From NCBI GenBank assembly GCA_947645965.1, contig CANSES010000001.1, forward strand, positions 1-64,000: 64,000 nucleotides of DNA, written 5' to 3'. Made by a program: the position numbers and the translations under genes. The DNA is from an uncultured Enterorhabdus sp. Lineage in GTDB: Bacteria > Actinomycetota > Coriobacteriia > Coriobacteriales > Eggerthellaceae. How positions within the stretch are numbered: the first letter of the stretch is position 1; each line of letters starts with the position of its first letter. A model generated the notes under the pieces. The model had not been told where the DNA came from. It did not search any database and saw only the letters and a program-made list of their open reading frames with translations. Shown here in pieces: positions 1-9,300 of this stretch.

Positions 1-178
1 GACTAACTTCCTCACGTGTGCTGACGGTACAAGTACAGCCCCATATCATACCACGTTTGTCAAGCCCCGCAACTTTTTTCGGTCGCGGGAATATCCGCAA
101 CCCCCAGCGGGCCTTCGCTTTGAGAGGCAACTTCAAGAGCCGCTTCCACCCCGCGACGCGTCCTTTCCCCACGAAAAA

Positions 179-206
179 GGGCGCCCGACTCGGTGGTCGG
201 GCGCCC
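179..206 (-). terminator. Rho-independent terminator of the SDR gene
   Basis: A perfect 11-bp stem (179-189 with 196-206) has a 6-nt loop. On the minus strand it is followed by five T residues (174-178). It lies about 65 nt past the SDR stop codon. I see no gene in positions 1-271. Confidence 0.8.
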
Positions 207-271
207 CGCAACAGGCTGGGCGCTTACGGCGGCCACGGACTTTGCCGGGTCGCCGCTCTGTCGCGGGCGTT

Positions 272-1024
272 CTACGAGTGCTTGTGGATGCCGCCGTCCA
301 CCATGTAGGACTGGCCGGTGAAGTAGCCGCCCTCGTCGCTGACGAGCAGCACGATGAGCGGGGCGCAGTCCTTCTCGGTGGTGCCGATGAAGCCGAGCGG
401 CGTCTTCGACTCCAGGCTCTTCAAGGCCTCTGCCTGGGTCTCGCGGAAGAAGTCGGTGGCGATGATGGGCAGAAACACGTTCACCGTGATGCCGTACTTG
501 CCCCACTCGTTGGCCGCCGTGCGGGTGATGGCGCGGATGGCCTCCTTGGCCATGCCGTAGGCGCCGAAGCCGGCGTTGCCGTCGTAGCCGGCCGCCGAGG
601 CGGTGTTGATGATGCGACCGCGGCCGCTCTCCTTCAGGTAGGGGAAGCAGGCCTTCATGAACATCATAGAAGCGAGCGGACCGCTCTCGAAGGCCTCCAG
701 AGCATAGGCCTCGTCAACATCGTTGATCTCGCGGTACTGCATGGCGCCCTGGGCGCAGTTGATGAGGATGTCGATGCCGCCGAAGCGCTCGACGCACTGG
801 ACCACCACGTTGTTGATCTGGTCGACGTCGGTCACGTCGCAGGCCACGGGCAGCACCTCCCCGCCGAAGGCCTCCACTTCCGCCTTCAGCTCCTCGAGCT
901 TCTCGACGCGGCGGGCGCAGGCGCAGATCTTCGCGCCGTTCTCGGCGAGCACCTTGGCCAGGCCGCGGCCCACGCCCGAACTGGCTCCCGTCACGATGGC
1001 GACGCGCCCCTCAAGTTTCTTCAT
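272..1024 (-). CDS. SDR family NAD(P)-dependent oxidoreductase
   Basis: A 250-residue short-chain dehydrogenase/reductase of classical length. It has the N-terminal cofactor motif TGASSGVGRG (about residues 10-19), NCAQG in place of the usual NAG motif, and the catalytic Tyr/Lys pair in YGMAKEA. The family interconverts alcohols and ketones using NAD(P)H; gut Eggerthellaceae use such enzymes as hydroxysteroid dehydrogenases among other roles, but no substrate can be read from this sequence. The ATG at 1024 was chosen because GGGAG stands 7 nt upstream; an in-frame ATG at 1075 lacks that support. It is transcribed divergently from the hydroxyacid dehydrogenase and ends at its own terminator. 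No signal peptide is seen, so it is cytoplasmic. Confidence 0.9.
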   Translation of the reverse strand: MKKLEGRVAIVTGASSGVGRGLAKVLAENGAKICACARRVEKLEELKAEVEAFGGEVLPVACDVTDVDQINNVVVQCVERFGGIDILINCAQGAMQYREINDVDEAYALEAFESGPLASMMFMKACFPYLKESGRGRIINTASAAGYDGNAGFGAYGMAKEAIRAITRTAANEWGKYGITVNVFLPIIATDFFRETQAEALKSLESKTPLGFIGTTEKDCAPLIVLLVSDEGGYFTGQSYMVDGGIHKHS

Positions 1025-1217
1025 TATGGAACTCCCATCTGTTCGATCTACCGATAGGTGCACCCCGGCCCGCATGCTCGGGCGGGAAGCCGCCGAGCCG
1101 TTAGGCGACAGGGCTTGTCAGTATAAGGGTTGCCGCGCCCGGTGCGCCAGCAGGACGACCCGTGGAGGCTACAATGGCGTTCTCAACGGAACAGCGAACC
1201 TGCGGAAGGGAGGGGCC

Positions 1218-2207
1218 ATGGCAACCATTGCGATGGTGGACTTCGATTTCGACGACTGTGACTTTGAGCGGGCCATGGTGGAGACGGCGGGCATTGAGTT
1301 CACGAGCTTCAGCCACGGCCGCCACTGCACCGCCGACGAGATCATCGCCCACGCCGCCGGTGCCGACGGGATCATCACCTCCTACGGCCGCTTCACGGCC
1401 GAGGTGATCGCCTCCCTGCCTGGCGCGCGGGTCATCAGCAAGACCGGCACCGGGGTGGACAACATCGACGTGGCGGCGGCCACGGCCGGCGGCATCGCCG
1501 TGTGCAACGTGCCGGCCTACGGCACCGAGGTGGTGAGCGACCATGCCATCGCGCTTACGCTGGCATGCCTGCGGCGCATCAACGAGATCGACGCCGACAT
1601 GCGCGCCGGTGTGTGGGATTTCGCGCGCCGCCGGCCCTTGGGCCAGGTGCGGGGCCGCACATTCGCCGTAGTGGGCTACGGTAACATCGGCCGGGCCACG
1701 GCCGTCAAGGCGGCGGCCCTCGGCTTCTCCGTCGTCGTGTGGGACCGCCACGGCCAGCCGGGCACCGTCACGGCCGAGGGCTTCCCCTACCTCGCCTTCG
1801 ACGAGGCCCTGCGCGCCGCCGACGTGGTCAGCTTCCACACGGCGCTCACCCCCGAAACGCGCCACTTGCTGAACGCCGACAACATCGCCCTGCTGAAGGA
1901 GGACGCCGTGGTGGTGAACACCGCCCGCGGCGCCGTCATCGACACCGACGCCGTGGCCGCGGCGCTCGCCGCCGGACGCCTGTGGGGCGCGGGGCTCGAC
2001 GTGTTCGAGGACGAGCCGCTCTCCCCTAGCGCGGCCATCCGCACGGCGCCCCACACGGTGCTCACGCCCCATGCCGCCTACTGGTCGGAGGAATCCGCCG
2101 CCGAGCTGCGTCGTCGCTGCACCCAGAACGCCATCGATGTGGTGCTCGGCCGCACGCCCGAGGCCTGCGTGAACCCGGAGGCCCTGGCCGCCGCGCTCGC
2201 GAAGTGA
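1218..2207 (+). CDS. D-isomer-specific 2-hydroxyacid dehydrogenase (CtBP/phosphoglycerate dehydrogenase-like)
   Basis: A 329-residue protein of the D-2-hydroxyacid dehydrogenase fold. It has the NAD-binding motif GYGNIG (about residue 153) and the catalytic Arg in NTARGAV, Glu in FEDEPL and His in TPHAAYWSEES. The last stretch resembles the C-terminal-binding-protein subgroup. The family reduces 2-keto acids with NADH or oxidises 3-phosphoglycerate. There is no C-terminal ACT domain, so it is not a full-length SerA. The ATG at 1218 follows a strong GGAAGGGAGGGG site; an open frame running further upstream has no ribosome site. It is monocistronic and divergent from the SDR gene. Confidence 0.9.
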   Translation: MATIAMVDFDFDDCDFERAMVETAGIEFTSFSHGRHCTADEIIAHAAGADGIITSYGRFTAEVIASLPGARVISKTGTGVDNIDVAAATAGGIAVCNVPAYGTEVVSDHAIALTLACLRRINEIDADMRAGVWDFARRRPLGQVRGRTFAVVGYGNIGRATAVKAAALGFSVVVWDRHGQPGTVTAEGFPYLAFDEALRAADVVSFHTALTPETRHLLNADNIALLKEDAVVVNTARGAVIDTDAVAAALAAGRLWGAGLDVFEDEPLSPSAAIRTAPHTVLTPHAAYWSEESAAELRRRCTQNAIDVVLGRTPEACVNPEALAAALAK

Positions 2208-2220
2208 GCCCATAAAGAAA

Positions 2221-2249
2221 GGCCCGACCGCGAGGTGGGCGGTCGGGCC
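2221..2249. terminator. Bidirectional terminator hairpin between convergent genes
   Basis: A perfect 11-bp stem (2221-2231 with 2239-2249) with a 7-nt loop lies between the converging hydroxyacid dehydrogenase and cytochrome genes. The minus-strand side is followed by TTTCTTTAT, so it works best for the cytochrome operon. Confidence 0.7.
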
Positions 2250-2309
2250 GGGGAAGTCGGGGAGACGGGAGGGAGTGCCGCCCCGACACGGGAAAAGCTT
2301 GTGGGTGAT

Positions 2310-2336
2310 GCGGGCGACCTGAAGCCCGCCCCCAGC
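2310..2336. repeat. Degenerate REP-like GC palindrome
   Basis: GCGGGCGACCTGAAGCCCGC followed by CCCC matches the core of the REP-like family found elsewhere in the window (CTGAAGCCCGCCCC), with a mutated left arm. It lies just past the cytochrome stop codon. Confidence 0.45.
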
Positions 2337-2357
2337 CTCAGCGGTCGACCAGACGGT

Positions 2358-3023
2358 CTAGCGCTCGCGCAGCTCGTGGCAGGTGCCGCACTCGAAGGTG
2401 CCGCGATGGTGGCACTGAGCGCAGTACTTCATCGCATCCTTCGGCAGATCCTTCGAGTGGTTGTTGTGGCAGTCGGTGCAGGTCGCCGGATTCTCCTCGT
2501 GCTTCTGGCCAGCAGGGCGCTCGTGCGGATTCACCGTCGTGCCCTTGTCGTCGGTCAGGGCCGTGGAGTCGGCGGTCAGCGCCGCCACCTCGGCCAGGTC
2601 GCCATGGCAGCTGATGCAGGTGGCCGGGTCGACGGTGTCCACCGTGGCCTTGGAGGCCGGCTTGTCGCCGAACTTCACATCGGCATGCTCGGTGGCCAGC
2701 ACATCTTCCTGGGTATGGCACTGCACGCAGGTGATGCCCTCGGCCTCATGGGCCACATCCTGGGGGCAAGCGGCGTCAGTCGCCGACTCGGCCTCCACGG
2801 TGTGGCAGGTGGCGCAATCGGACTCCATGGTCCAATTCACCGGCTGGCCCGCCATGGGATCGGCGGATTCCTCCGTCGCGGCATCGCCGGAATCGCTCGC
2901 GGCCGGCTTTGCCTGGGGGGCGCAGCCCATGAGGCAGGCCATCAGCGCCGTCAGCGCAACCACCGCGCCGAGAACGGCCATAAGGGTACGGCGACGGTTC
3001 ACGGTTACAGCTTCACGTTCCAT
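2358..3023 (-). CDS. Hexaheme c-type cytochrome lipoprotein
   Basis: A 221-residue exported multiheme cytochrome. Six CXXCH heme-attachment motifs start near residues 70, 99, 136, 182, 201 and 212. The N terminus has basic residues, a hydrophobic stretch and a lipobox-like LMGC (Cys34), so it is probably anchored to the outer face of the membrane. It resembles cytochrome c3 / flavocytochrome heme domains. It starts 41 nt after the flavoprotein gene and is surely cotranscribed. By analogy to split flavocytochrome systems it should pass quinol-derived electrons to that flavoprotein. AGAGGA 7 nt before the ATG sets the start. Confidence 0.88.
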   Translation of the reverse strand: MEREAVTVNRRRTLMAVLGAVVALTALMACLMGCAPQAKPAASDSGDAATEESADPMAGQPVNWTMESDCATCHTVEAESATDAACPQDVAHEAEGITCVQCHTQEDVLATEHADVKFGDKPASKATVDTVDPATCISCHGDLAEVAALTADSTALTDDKGTTVNPHERPAGQKHEENPATCTDCHNNHSKDLPKDAMKYCAQCHHRGTFECGTCHELRER

Positions 3024-3064
3024 TACTTCGTTCCTCTCTTCTCGACGCGGTCAGGGTCGTATGA

Positions 3065-4735
3065 CTACTCGGCGTCCCAGTTCTCCAGGCCAGCGGCGTG
3101 GCGGGCGGCGATACGGCCCCACACCTGGTTCTCGGCGTTGTTGCCGCCGGTGATGCCGTAGGTGTGGCTCTGGAAGTTGCCGAAGCAGCCGGCCGCGTAC
3201 AGACGCGGGATGGGGTTCTGGGCCGGGTCGAGCACCTGGGCGTTCTCGTTCTTCATGGGGCCGCCCAGGGTGGAGCAGGAGCCGGGGTAGATGGACACGG
3301 CGTAGTAGGGGCCGTTGTCCAGGGGCACCATGGTCTCGGCGGCGCGGTCGAAACGGGTGTCCTTACCGGCGGCGCAGAAGCCCTGGTACTCGTCGAAGGT
3401 GGCCTTCAGGGCGTCGACGTCCATCAGCGGGTCGAACTCCTTGATCTTCTCGCCAAGCTCCTCGATGGTGGCACCGGTGAGGATCCAGCCACGCTCCAGC
3501 TCGGCCTTGTTGTCCTGGCTCCAGCCGTCCCAAGCGCGGATGGAATCCGGCAGGTCGCTGGCGAAGTTGCCGCACTCGAAGAAGTCGCCCTGGCTGGTGG
3601 ACAGCTTGCCGGCGTCGAAGCAGCTCTGGTCGAAGATGCCCCAGGACGGGATGCGGTCGAAGTCGGCGATGGAGTCGTCGAAGGACAGCAGGGTGTGCCA
3701 GCCGTTGTGCGGCGAGCCCATGTTGTTCTCGTTCACGAAGCGGCGGCCCAGACGGTTCACGTTGAAGTAGCTGAAGCCGGGCATGAAGTACAGGATGGAG
3801 AAGTCGTACTCGGGATCGCGGGTCCACATGGAGTACATGGAGATGGCCATGTCCATGTGCCACAGCTTCGCTCCCACGTCCTCCACCATCTTGATGCCGT
3901 CGCCGGTGTTGTACTGCCAGCCCTCGAACTTGAAGGGAGAGCACTTCAGGTACTCGTTCTTCAGGTCCTCGTTGAACTCGAAGCCGCCGATGGTCATGAT
4001 GACGCCCTTGCGCGCCTTCACGGTCTTCTCCTCGTTGCCGATCATGGTGTAGGCGCCCACGATCTCCTTGGTGGCGGGGTTCTGGATCAGACGCTCGTCA
4101 TGGCAGTCGAACAGCACCTGCACGCCGAGCTGCTCGCGCTGGGCGTCCAGCTCGTGGAAGGACAGCATGCCGAAGCCGTCGACGGAAGACAGCTTGCAGG
4201 AGCCCTCGTAGGCGTTGTCGTCCAGGAAGTAGTACTCGGGGATGGCACCGGCCAGGGCCACCTCCACCACTTCGTAGGTCATGCCGTACTTGTCGGCGTA
4301 CTCGGTGTTGCGAGCGCACTCCTCGACCCAGGCCTCGATCATCGGATCGGGGGTCTTGCCCTTGGTGAAGGCGCGGATGTAGTCCTTGAAGCGCTGCTTG
4401 TCGGCCTCCTCGACGATGGTCCACTCGCCGTTGTTGATGGAGCTGTTTCCGCCGCCGCGCTCGGGGGCCTTCTCCAGCACGATCACTTCCTGGCCGCACT
4501 CATCGGCACCGATGAGCGACGCCCACATGCCCGCGCCACCGTAACCGATGACGAGCAGGTCGCACTCGTAGTCCCAGTTGGCCGGCATCCAGTCGCCGGT
4601 GTCGGCGAGGGCACCCTGACCGCTCTCCTGGGAGCAGCCGGCGAGCGCCGCGGTACCGGCCATGGCCGCAGCGGCCAGACCAGCGCCCTTGAGGAACGAG
4701 CGGCGAGAAACGCCGAGATTCGCATCCTTCTTCAT
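3065..4735 (-). CDS. Tat-exported FAD-dependent reductase (fumarate reductase flavoprotein-like)
   Basis: A 556-residue flavoprotein of the fumarate reductase/urocanate reductase superfamily. It has a twin-arginine signal SRRSFLKG (residues 10-17) with LAGC at Cys34, suggesting a lipid-anchored Tat substrate. The FAD site follows as VIGYGGAGM (about residue 62) and a C-terminal flavin-binding segment TYGITGGNNAENQVWGR. It is the first gene of an operon with the hexaheme cytochrome, the layout of E. lenta Cgr-type reductases, in which a cytochrome feeds electrons to a flavin reductase. The terminal electron acceptor cannot be read from sequence. It is divergent from a membrane LuxR gene that is its likely regulator. 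Confidence 0.9.
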   Translation of the reverse strand: MKKDANLGVSRRSFLKGAGLAAAAMAGTAALAGCSQESGQGALADTGDWMPANWDYECDLLVIGYGGAGMWASLIGADECGQEVIVLEKAPERGGGNSSINNGEWTIVEEADKQRFKDYIRAFTKGKTPDPMIEAWVEECARNTEYADKYGMTYEVVEVALAGAIPEYYFLDDNAYEGSCKLSSVDGFGMLSFHELDAQREQLGVQVLFDCHDERLIQNPATKEIVGAYTMIGNEEKTVKARKGVIMTIGGFEFNEDLKNEYLKCSPFKFEGWQYNTGDGIKMVEDVGAKLWHMDMAISMYSMWTRDPEYDFSILYFMPGFSYFNVNRLGRRFVNENNMGSPHNGWHTLLSFDDSIADFDRIPSWGIFDQSCFDAGKLSTSQGDFFECGNFASDLPDSIRAWDGWSQDNKAELERGWILTGATIEELGEKIKEFDPLMDVDALKATFDEYQGFCAAGKDTRFDRAAETMVPLDNGPYYAVSIYPGSCSTLGGPMKNENAQVLDPAQNPIPRLYAAGCFGNFQSHTYGITGGNNAENQVWGRIAARHAAGLENWDAE

Positions 4736-5081
4736 AATGGTCCTTCCTCCTGTTACTCGTGCGGATATGCGGAGCCTTTTCTCCGCAGCCTTTTATCAAG
4801 GGCCGCTCGCTGTGATCGTCGAGCCCCTCCCCTCGCGGCTTGCATCCGCTTTTGCAGGGCATAAGGCTACGGTTCGCTTCCGATTCGCGCATCTGAACGT
4901 CCGTCGGATTTTGCGATATTTTTTTCGTAGATATTGGGTAATTCCCCAGATCAGAGCCTCTACGATTCTCAATCCGATAGGCGCAAAATGCCCGTTCGGC
5001 TATGATCGTGGGCCGAAAGAAGGCCCGAATGCGCTATGATACCCATCACCGCATGACGCACAGCCTGGGGAGGGGACGCAC
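4736..5081. promoter_or_regulatory. Divergent regulatory region with hairpin and inverted repeat
   Basis: This 346-bp AT-richer gap separates the flavoprotein operon from its LuxR gene and holds no gene. It contains a 7-bp hairpin TGCGGAG/CTCCGCA (4768-4787) in the flavoprotein 5' leader. Inverted half-sites TCGTAGA (4925-4931) and TCTACGA (4959-4965) lie 34 bp centre to centre, a plausible LuxR dimer site. TATGAT hexamers near 5000 and 5034 could be -10 boxes for the LuxR gene. Confidence 0.45.
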
Positions 5082-6824
5082 GTGCCATTTCAAACACGCG
5101 GGCACCAACACACTGAGAACATGGCTCATTCATTAGAAGGAAGCGCCCCCGAGGGCGCCCTTGCCACGCCCGAGAACGCCGATCGCGCCATCGACGATGC
5201 GACCTCCGCCGCGCCGAGCGCCCGCACACCCCTCGGCGCCGTGGCCGATTCGGCCATTCTGGACTTCCTTATTATGGTGCTGGGATTCGGCCTGTGCCGC
5301 GCCTGGATCGTCTTCTGTCTCGGCGCGCCCCTCGTCTTTCCCGCGGCATCGCCCACCCACTGGGTCTACCTGGCCGCCGGAGCCGTGTGCGCCCTGCTGG
5401 TGGCCCTCGTGTGCCGCAGCGGCGGCCCCGTGGTGGCGCGCGTGCGCGGCCTGCTGTTCAAGATCACGCCCTTCGCGCTGCTGGCCAGCGGCATTCTCAT
5501 TCCCCTGGCGGTCGCGCTCAACAGCGAGGTGCTCATGGTCTGCGGCTTCGTAACGGGCGGCGTGGGCGCCGGCCCCTTGCAGGTGCTGTGGGGCGACCGC
5601 TTCGCCCACCATTCGGTGCAGTTCGCCGCCTTCGCCTCACCGGCGGCGGCCATCGTCACCGCTGTGGTGTCGGCCCTCTCCTCGAGCCAGACGAGCTTCA
5701 TGGGCTTCACGGTGATCCCGCTGCTGTCCTTCGCGCTTTTGGCCTTTCACGCCCACCGCACAGGGCACTCCTGGGCGGCGCTGTTCGGGAAGACGCCCGT
5801 AGCAGCTGCCGCAGCGGCCGTGGGCACGGCGCAGGGGGAAACCGCGGGGAGCACCGATGCCCCCGAGAGGCAGGCCGCGGCCGAGTCCGGCGAAGTTGTG
5901 CAGCGCAAGCGCGCCGTGCCCCTGGGCGTGGGGAAGCTCATGTTCTCCATCATGATCTTCTCGTTGCTCTGCCGCATGTTCGACACCATGAACACTGGCA
6001 CCGATCCTCTGGCCGTGCTCGGCGGCAGCGCCATCTTCGCCCTGGTCGTCGTGGGCGTGGTGTTTTTCGCCATCGTGGCGCGGGTGCGCGACCGTTTCAA
6101 CCCCACCTTCATCTACCGGCTCTCGCTGCCCATTATGGTGGCGGGCTATGTGGCCATCGCGCTGCTGTTCGACAGCCATGCGGCCTTCTCGCTGCTCATC
6201 ATCAATGTGGGCTACGAGTTCTTCGACATTCTCACCTGGGTGCTGTTCGTGGATGCCGCGCGGCGTCGGAGCGACGGCGGCCTGTACATCTTCGGCCTGG
6301 GCGTGGCCTTCATGTTCTGCGGCATGACCCTGGGCAACGCCGCGAGCCACGTGGCCGCCGCCCTGGTGCTCGTGGGAGATCTGCAGGCCAACGTGCTGGC
6401 CATGGCGGCCATCCTGTGCCTGGTGATGGTGGCCTTCCTCGTGCTGCCCGAGGGCACCGTGGCCCAGCTGTCCGAATCGCTGCGCGAGGGGCGGCGCGAG
6501 AGCCACGAGTCGCGCGAGAAGGAGGCGGCCACCCGTGACGCGGAGGCTGCGACCGAGAACGAGGGCGAGGCTTCGGAAGAGGCCAGCGGCGAGGGGCGCA
6601 TCGAACAGCACTGCGCGGCCGTGGCCCGCGACTTCGGCCTCACACCCCGCGAGAGCGAGGTCATCGTGCTTCTGGCCTACGGACGCACCCTGGCCATCAT
6701 CGCCCGCGACCTGCACATCGCCCAGGGCACGGCCCGCACCCATATCGAGAACATCTACCGCAAGCTGGATGTGCACAAGCAGCAAGAGCTCATCGACCTC
6801 GTAGAGAATCACGAGGGCGCGTAA
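5082..6824 (+). CDS. Membrane-bound LuxR-family transcriptional regulator
   Basis: A 580-residue protein. The first ~470 residues are a polytopic membrane domain with about twelve hydrophobic segments, then comes an acidic linker, then a C-terminal LuxR/GerE helix-turn-helix (518-580, FGLTPRESEVIVLLAYGR). This MFS-like-plus-HTH design is typical of Eggerthellaceae regulators. The membrane part presumably senses a compound and the HTH controls the adjacent reductase; this is inferred from position. The start is a GTG preceded by GGGGAGGGG at 7 nt; the ATG at 5121 has no such site. A terminator follows closely, so it is monocistronic. Confidence 0.88.
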   Translation: MPFQTRGHQHTENMAHSLEGSAPEGALATPENADRAIDDATSAAPSARTPLGAVADSAILDFLIMVLGFGLCRAWIVFCLGAPLVFPAASPTHWVYLAAGAVCALLVALVCRSGGPVVARVRGLLFKITPFALLASGILIPLAVALNSEVLMVCGFVTGGVGAGPLQVLWGDRFAHHSVQFAAFASPAAAIVTAVVSALSSSQTSFMGFTVIPLLSFALLAFHAHRTGHSWAALFGKTPVAAAAAAVGTAQGETAGSTDAPERQAAAESGEVVQRKRAVPLGVGKLMFSIMIFSLLCRMFDTMNTGTDPLAVLGGSAIFALVVVGVVFFAIVARVRDRFNPTFIYRLSLPIMVAGYVAIALLFDSHAAFSLLIINVGYEFFDILTWVLFVDAARRRSDGGLYIFGLGVAFMFCGMTLGNAASHVAAALVLVGDLQANVLAMAAILCLVMVAFLVLPEGTVAQLSESLREGRRESHESREKEAATRDAEAATENEGEASEEASGEGRIEQHCAAVARDFGLTPRESEVIVLLAYGRTLAIIARDLHIAQGTARTHIENIYRKLDVHKQQELIDLVENHEGA

Positions 6825-6856
6825 GGCTTTGAAGAGGCCCTGTCATTGAACGCAAG

Positions 6857-6891
6857 ACGGCCCCTGCAGGAATTGCTCCCGCAGGGGCCGT
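6857..6891 (+). terminator. Terminator of the LuxR gene
   Basis: An 11-bp perfect stem (6857-6867 with 6881-6891) with a 13-nt loop, ending in TTTC, lies 32 nt after the LuxR stop. Confidence 0.75.
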
Positions 6892-6933
6892 TTCGTGGGA
6901 GGTATAGGGGGTAGCCTCCGCAGAGGTGCCCTC

Positions 6934-7002
6934 CGTAGGGGCGGGCTTCACAGCCTGCCCGTCAACCACAGCCGAAGGGCGGGCTGAAGCCCGCCCCTGC
7001 GG
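6934..7002. repeat. Paired REP-like GC palindromes
   Basis: Two copies of the GGGGCGGGCTTCAGCCCGCC family stand head to head (6934-6962 and 6977-7002), so the pair can fold into a long hairpin. The left copy has a small insertion. The rest of the 6892-7061 gap holds no gene. Confidence 0.7.
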
Positions 7003-7061
7003 AATCCGTTCCTACAGAAGAGGTCATTCCCGCAACGGCCCCCGACGGAGCCCGCTCTCCC

Positions 7062-7751
7062 CTACTCCGCGTTCTCGGTGGCTTCGGCGGCGGCCTTGGC
7101 GGCCTCGCGCTCGGCGCGCTGGCGCTCCAGCTCGGCCATGGCCTCGCGGGGCGAGGGCGGACGCGGGGTCTCCTGAGCGATGGCGGCGGCCAGGGCCTCC
7201 TCGTCGGCCCCTTCGATCACAATACCCTTGATGGCGTCGCCGATGGCCAAACGCTCGATGACGTCGATCCCTTCCACGGCCTGGCCGAACACCGTGTACT
7301 GGTCGTCGTACTCAGGCTGCTCGCCCAGCGAGAAGTAGAACTGGCAGCTGCCGGAATTGGCCGGCGACTTGTGGGCCATGCACAGGCTGCCCAGGCGATG
7401 GACGTTCTTCGGGTTGTTCTCCCACTCGTCGATGATGGTGTAGCGCGCATCCCCCGTGCCCGGATGCATGCCGCGGATCACGCCCTTCACGGCCGCCAGC
7501 ACCTGGGCCGGCCCCATGGACCGCGTGACCGGGCAGCCACCCACCACCACCGAGCCCTCCTTGCGGGCGTGGAACTTCAGATTGTCATAGAAGCCCTTGG
7601 CGGCCAGCTCCACGAAGTTGCCCACCGTCACCGGGGTCTCAAGGCCGAACAGCGGCACACGCACGGTGCCCTTCGATGTCTCGATCACCGCCACCTCGTT
7701 GCCCGTGGGCACGTAGCGCGGCGTGTAAATGGAAAGCTCGATGCGTCCCAT
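7062..7751 (-). CDS. Cyclophilin-type peptidyl-prolyl cis-trans isomerase
   Basis: A 229-residue cyclophilin with no signal peptide, so cytoplasmic. Recognisable segments are ETPVTVGNFVELAAKGFYDN near residue 44, then GSLCMAHKSPANSGSCQFYF and YTVFGQAVEGIDVIE. The family catalyses proline isomerisation during folding. A charged, Ala/Glu/Arg-rich helical tail of about 35 residues follows the domain. The ATG at 7751 is preceded by GGGAAGGGA. It is probably transcribed alone, because a terminator of the upstream icd gene separates the two. Confidence 0.88.
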   Translation of the reverse strand: MGRIELSIYTPRYVPTGNEVAVIETSKGTVRVPLFGLETPVTVGNFVELAAKGFYDNLKFHARKEGSVVVGGCPVTRSMGPAQVLAAVKGVIRGMHPGTGDARYTIIDEWENNPKNVHRLGSLCMAHKSPANSGSCQFYFSLGEQPEYDDQYTVFGQAVEGIDVIERLAIGDAIKGIVIEGADEEALAAAIAQETPRPPSPREAMAELERQRAEREAAKAAAEATENAE

Positions 7752-7799
7752 GTCATTCCCTTCCCTCAGGTCGTGCAAGTGCAAGCCGCCCTTGCAAAA

Positions 7800-7831
7800 G
7801 CGGCTTCCCCATCTTAGGACAGGGAAGCCGC
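7800..7831 (-). terminator. Terminator of icd
   Basis: A 10-bp perfect stem (GCGGCTTCCC with GGGAAGCCGC) has a 12-nt loop. On the minus strand it is followed by TTTTGC. Confidence 0.75.
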
Positions 7832-7962
7832 CGAAGCATCCGATGGAGCGTCGTATTTTATCATCGGCCCCGCTCAGAGCCGTGTTGCGCTAAGAGCCGA
7901 ACAAGTCCTGCCCGCAGGCCGTCGCCCCCGCGGCGCGCCGAGCATCGCAGGTTTCGCGCCGC

Positions 7963-9165
7963 CTAAGCAGCCAAGCGCTTGGCGATGGCCTTGATGAAGT
8001 CGCCCGTGGAAAGGGTCACGGGATTCGGGAGCGTGGTGATGCGGGCCAGGTCGCCGGTCATCTCGCCGGCCTCGATGGTGTCCAGGGTAGCCGCTTCCAA
8101 GCGGTCGGCGAAAGCCACGAGCTCGGGCAGCTCGTCCAGCTCGCCGCGCTTGCGCAGGGCACCAGACCAGGCGAAGATGGTGGCCACGGAGTTCGTGGAC
8201 GTCTCCTTGCCCTCCAGGTGCTTGTAGTAGTGGCGCTGCACGGTGCCGTGGGCCGCCTCGTACTCGTAGACACCGGCCGGGCTCACGAGCACCGAGGTCA
8301 TCATGGCCAGCGATCCGAAGGCACTCGACACCATGTCGCTCATGACGTCGCCGTCGTAGTTCTTGCAGGCCCAGATGAAGCCGCCATCGGCCTTCATGAC
8401 GCGGGCCACGGCATCGTCGATGAGGGTGTAGAAGTACTCGATGCCCGCCGCCTCGAAGCGCTCAGCGTACTGGTCGTCGTAGATCTCCCGGAAGATGTCC
8501 TTGAAGCGGTGGTCGTACTTCTTGGAGATGGTGTCCTTCGTGGCGAACCACAGGTCCTGCTTGGTATCCAGGGCGAACTCGAAGCAGCTCGTGGCGAAGC
8601 TGGCGATGGAGGCGTCCAGGTTGTGCATGCCCTGGGCCACACCGGCCCCGTCGTACTCGTGCACGAGCTCGCGGATCTCGGTACCGTCCTCACCGGTGTA
8701 TACCAGCTCCACCTTGCCGGGGCCGGGCACGCGGATCTCGGCGTTCTTGTACACGTCGCCGTAGGCATGGCGGGCGATGGTGATGGGCTTGACCCAGTTA
8801 CGCACGCAAGGCTCGATGCCCTTCACGATGATGGGGGTGCGGAACACCGTGCCGTCCAGCATGGCGCGGATGGTGCCGTTGGGGCTCTTCCACATCTGCT
8901 TCAGGTCGTACTCGTCCATGCGGGCAGCGTTCGGCGTGATGGTGGCGCACTTCACGGCCACGCCGAGCCGCTGGGTGGCCTCGGCCGACTCGATGGTGAC
9001 CATATCGTCAGTGGCGTTGCGGTGCTCGAGGCCCAGGTCGTAGTACTCGGTCTTGAGATCCACGAAGGGGCAGATCAGCTCATCCTTGATCATCTGCCAG
9101 ATGATGCGGGTCATCTCGTCGCCGTCCATCTCCACCAGGGGCGTGGTCATTGAAATCTTCGTCAC
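7963..9165 (-). CDS. icd: NADP-dependent isocitrate dehydrogenase (eukaryote-like subfamily)
   Basis: A 400-residue isocitrate dehydrogenase that converts isocitrate and NADP+ to 2-oxoglutarate, CO2 and NADPH. The N terminus [16 protein letters not shown], the segment [16 protein letters not shown], and [14 protein letters not shown] with NSVATIFAW are hallmarks of the homodimeric subfamily shared with eukaryotes, not of the E. coli-type enzyme. A GTG at 9165 is taken as start because AAGGAGG lies just upstream; the next ATG, five codons on, would be too far from that site. It is monocistronic with its own terminator. Confidence 0.93.
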   Translation of the reverse strand: MTKISMTTPLVEMDGDEMTRIIWQMIKDELICPFVDLKTEYYDLGLEHRNATDDMVTIESAEATQRLGVAVKCATITPNAARMDEYDLKQMWKSPNGTIRAMLDGTVFRTPIIVKGIEPCVRNWVKPITIARHAYGDVYKNAEIRVPGPGKVELVYTGEDGTEIRELVHEYDGAGVAQGMHNLDASIASFATSCFEFALDTKQDLWFATKDTISKKYDHRFKDIFREIYDDQYAERFEAAGIEYFYTLIDDAVARVMKADGGFIWACKNYDGDVMSDMVSSAFGSLAMMTSVLVSPAGVYEYEAAHGTVQRHYYKHLEGKETSTNSVATIFAWSGALRKRGELDELPELVAFADRLEAATLDTIEAGEMTGDLARITTLPNPVTLSTGDFIKAIAKRLAA

Positions 9166-9300
9166 GGGGCCTCCTTCGGCTCGAACTTGCACGGGCCTAT
9201 GCTACCGCGAAACCCGACCGCCGCGCTCCGCAATTCGCCCAGAAACAAGGATGTAACGGGAAACGACCAACGGCCCGGGCCCGAAGACGGGAAAGTGCCG

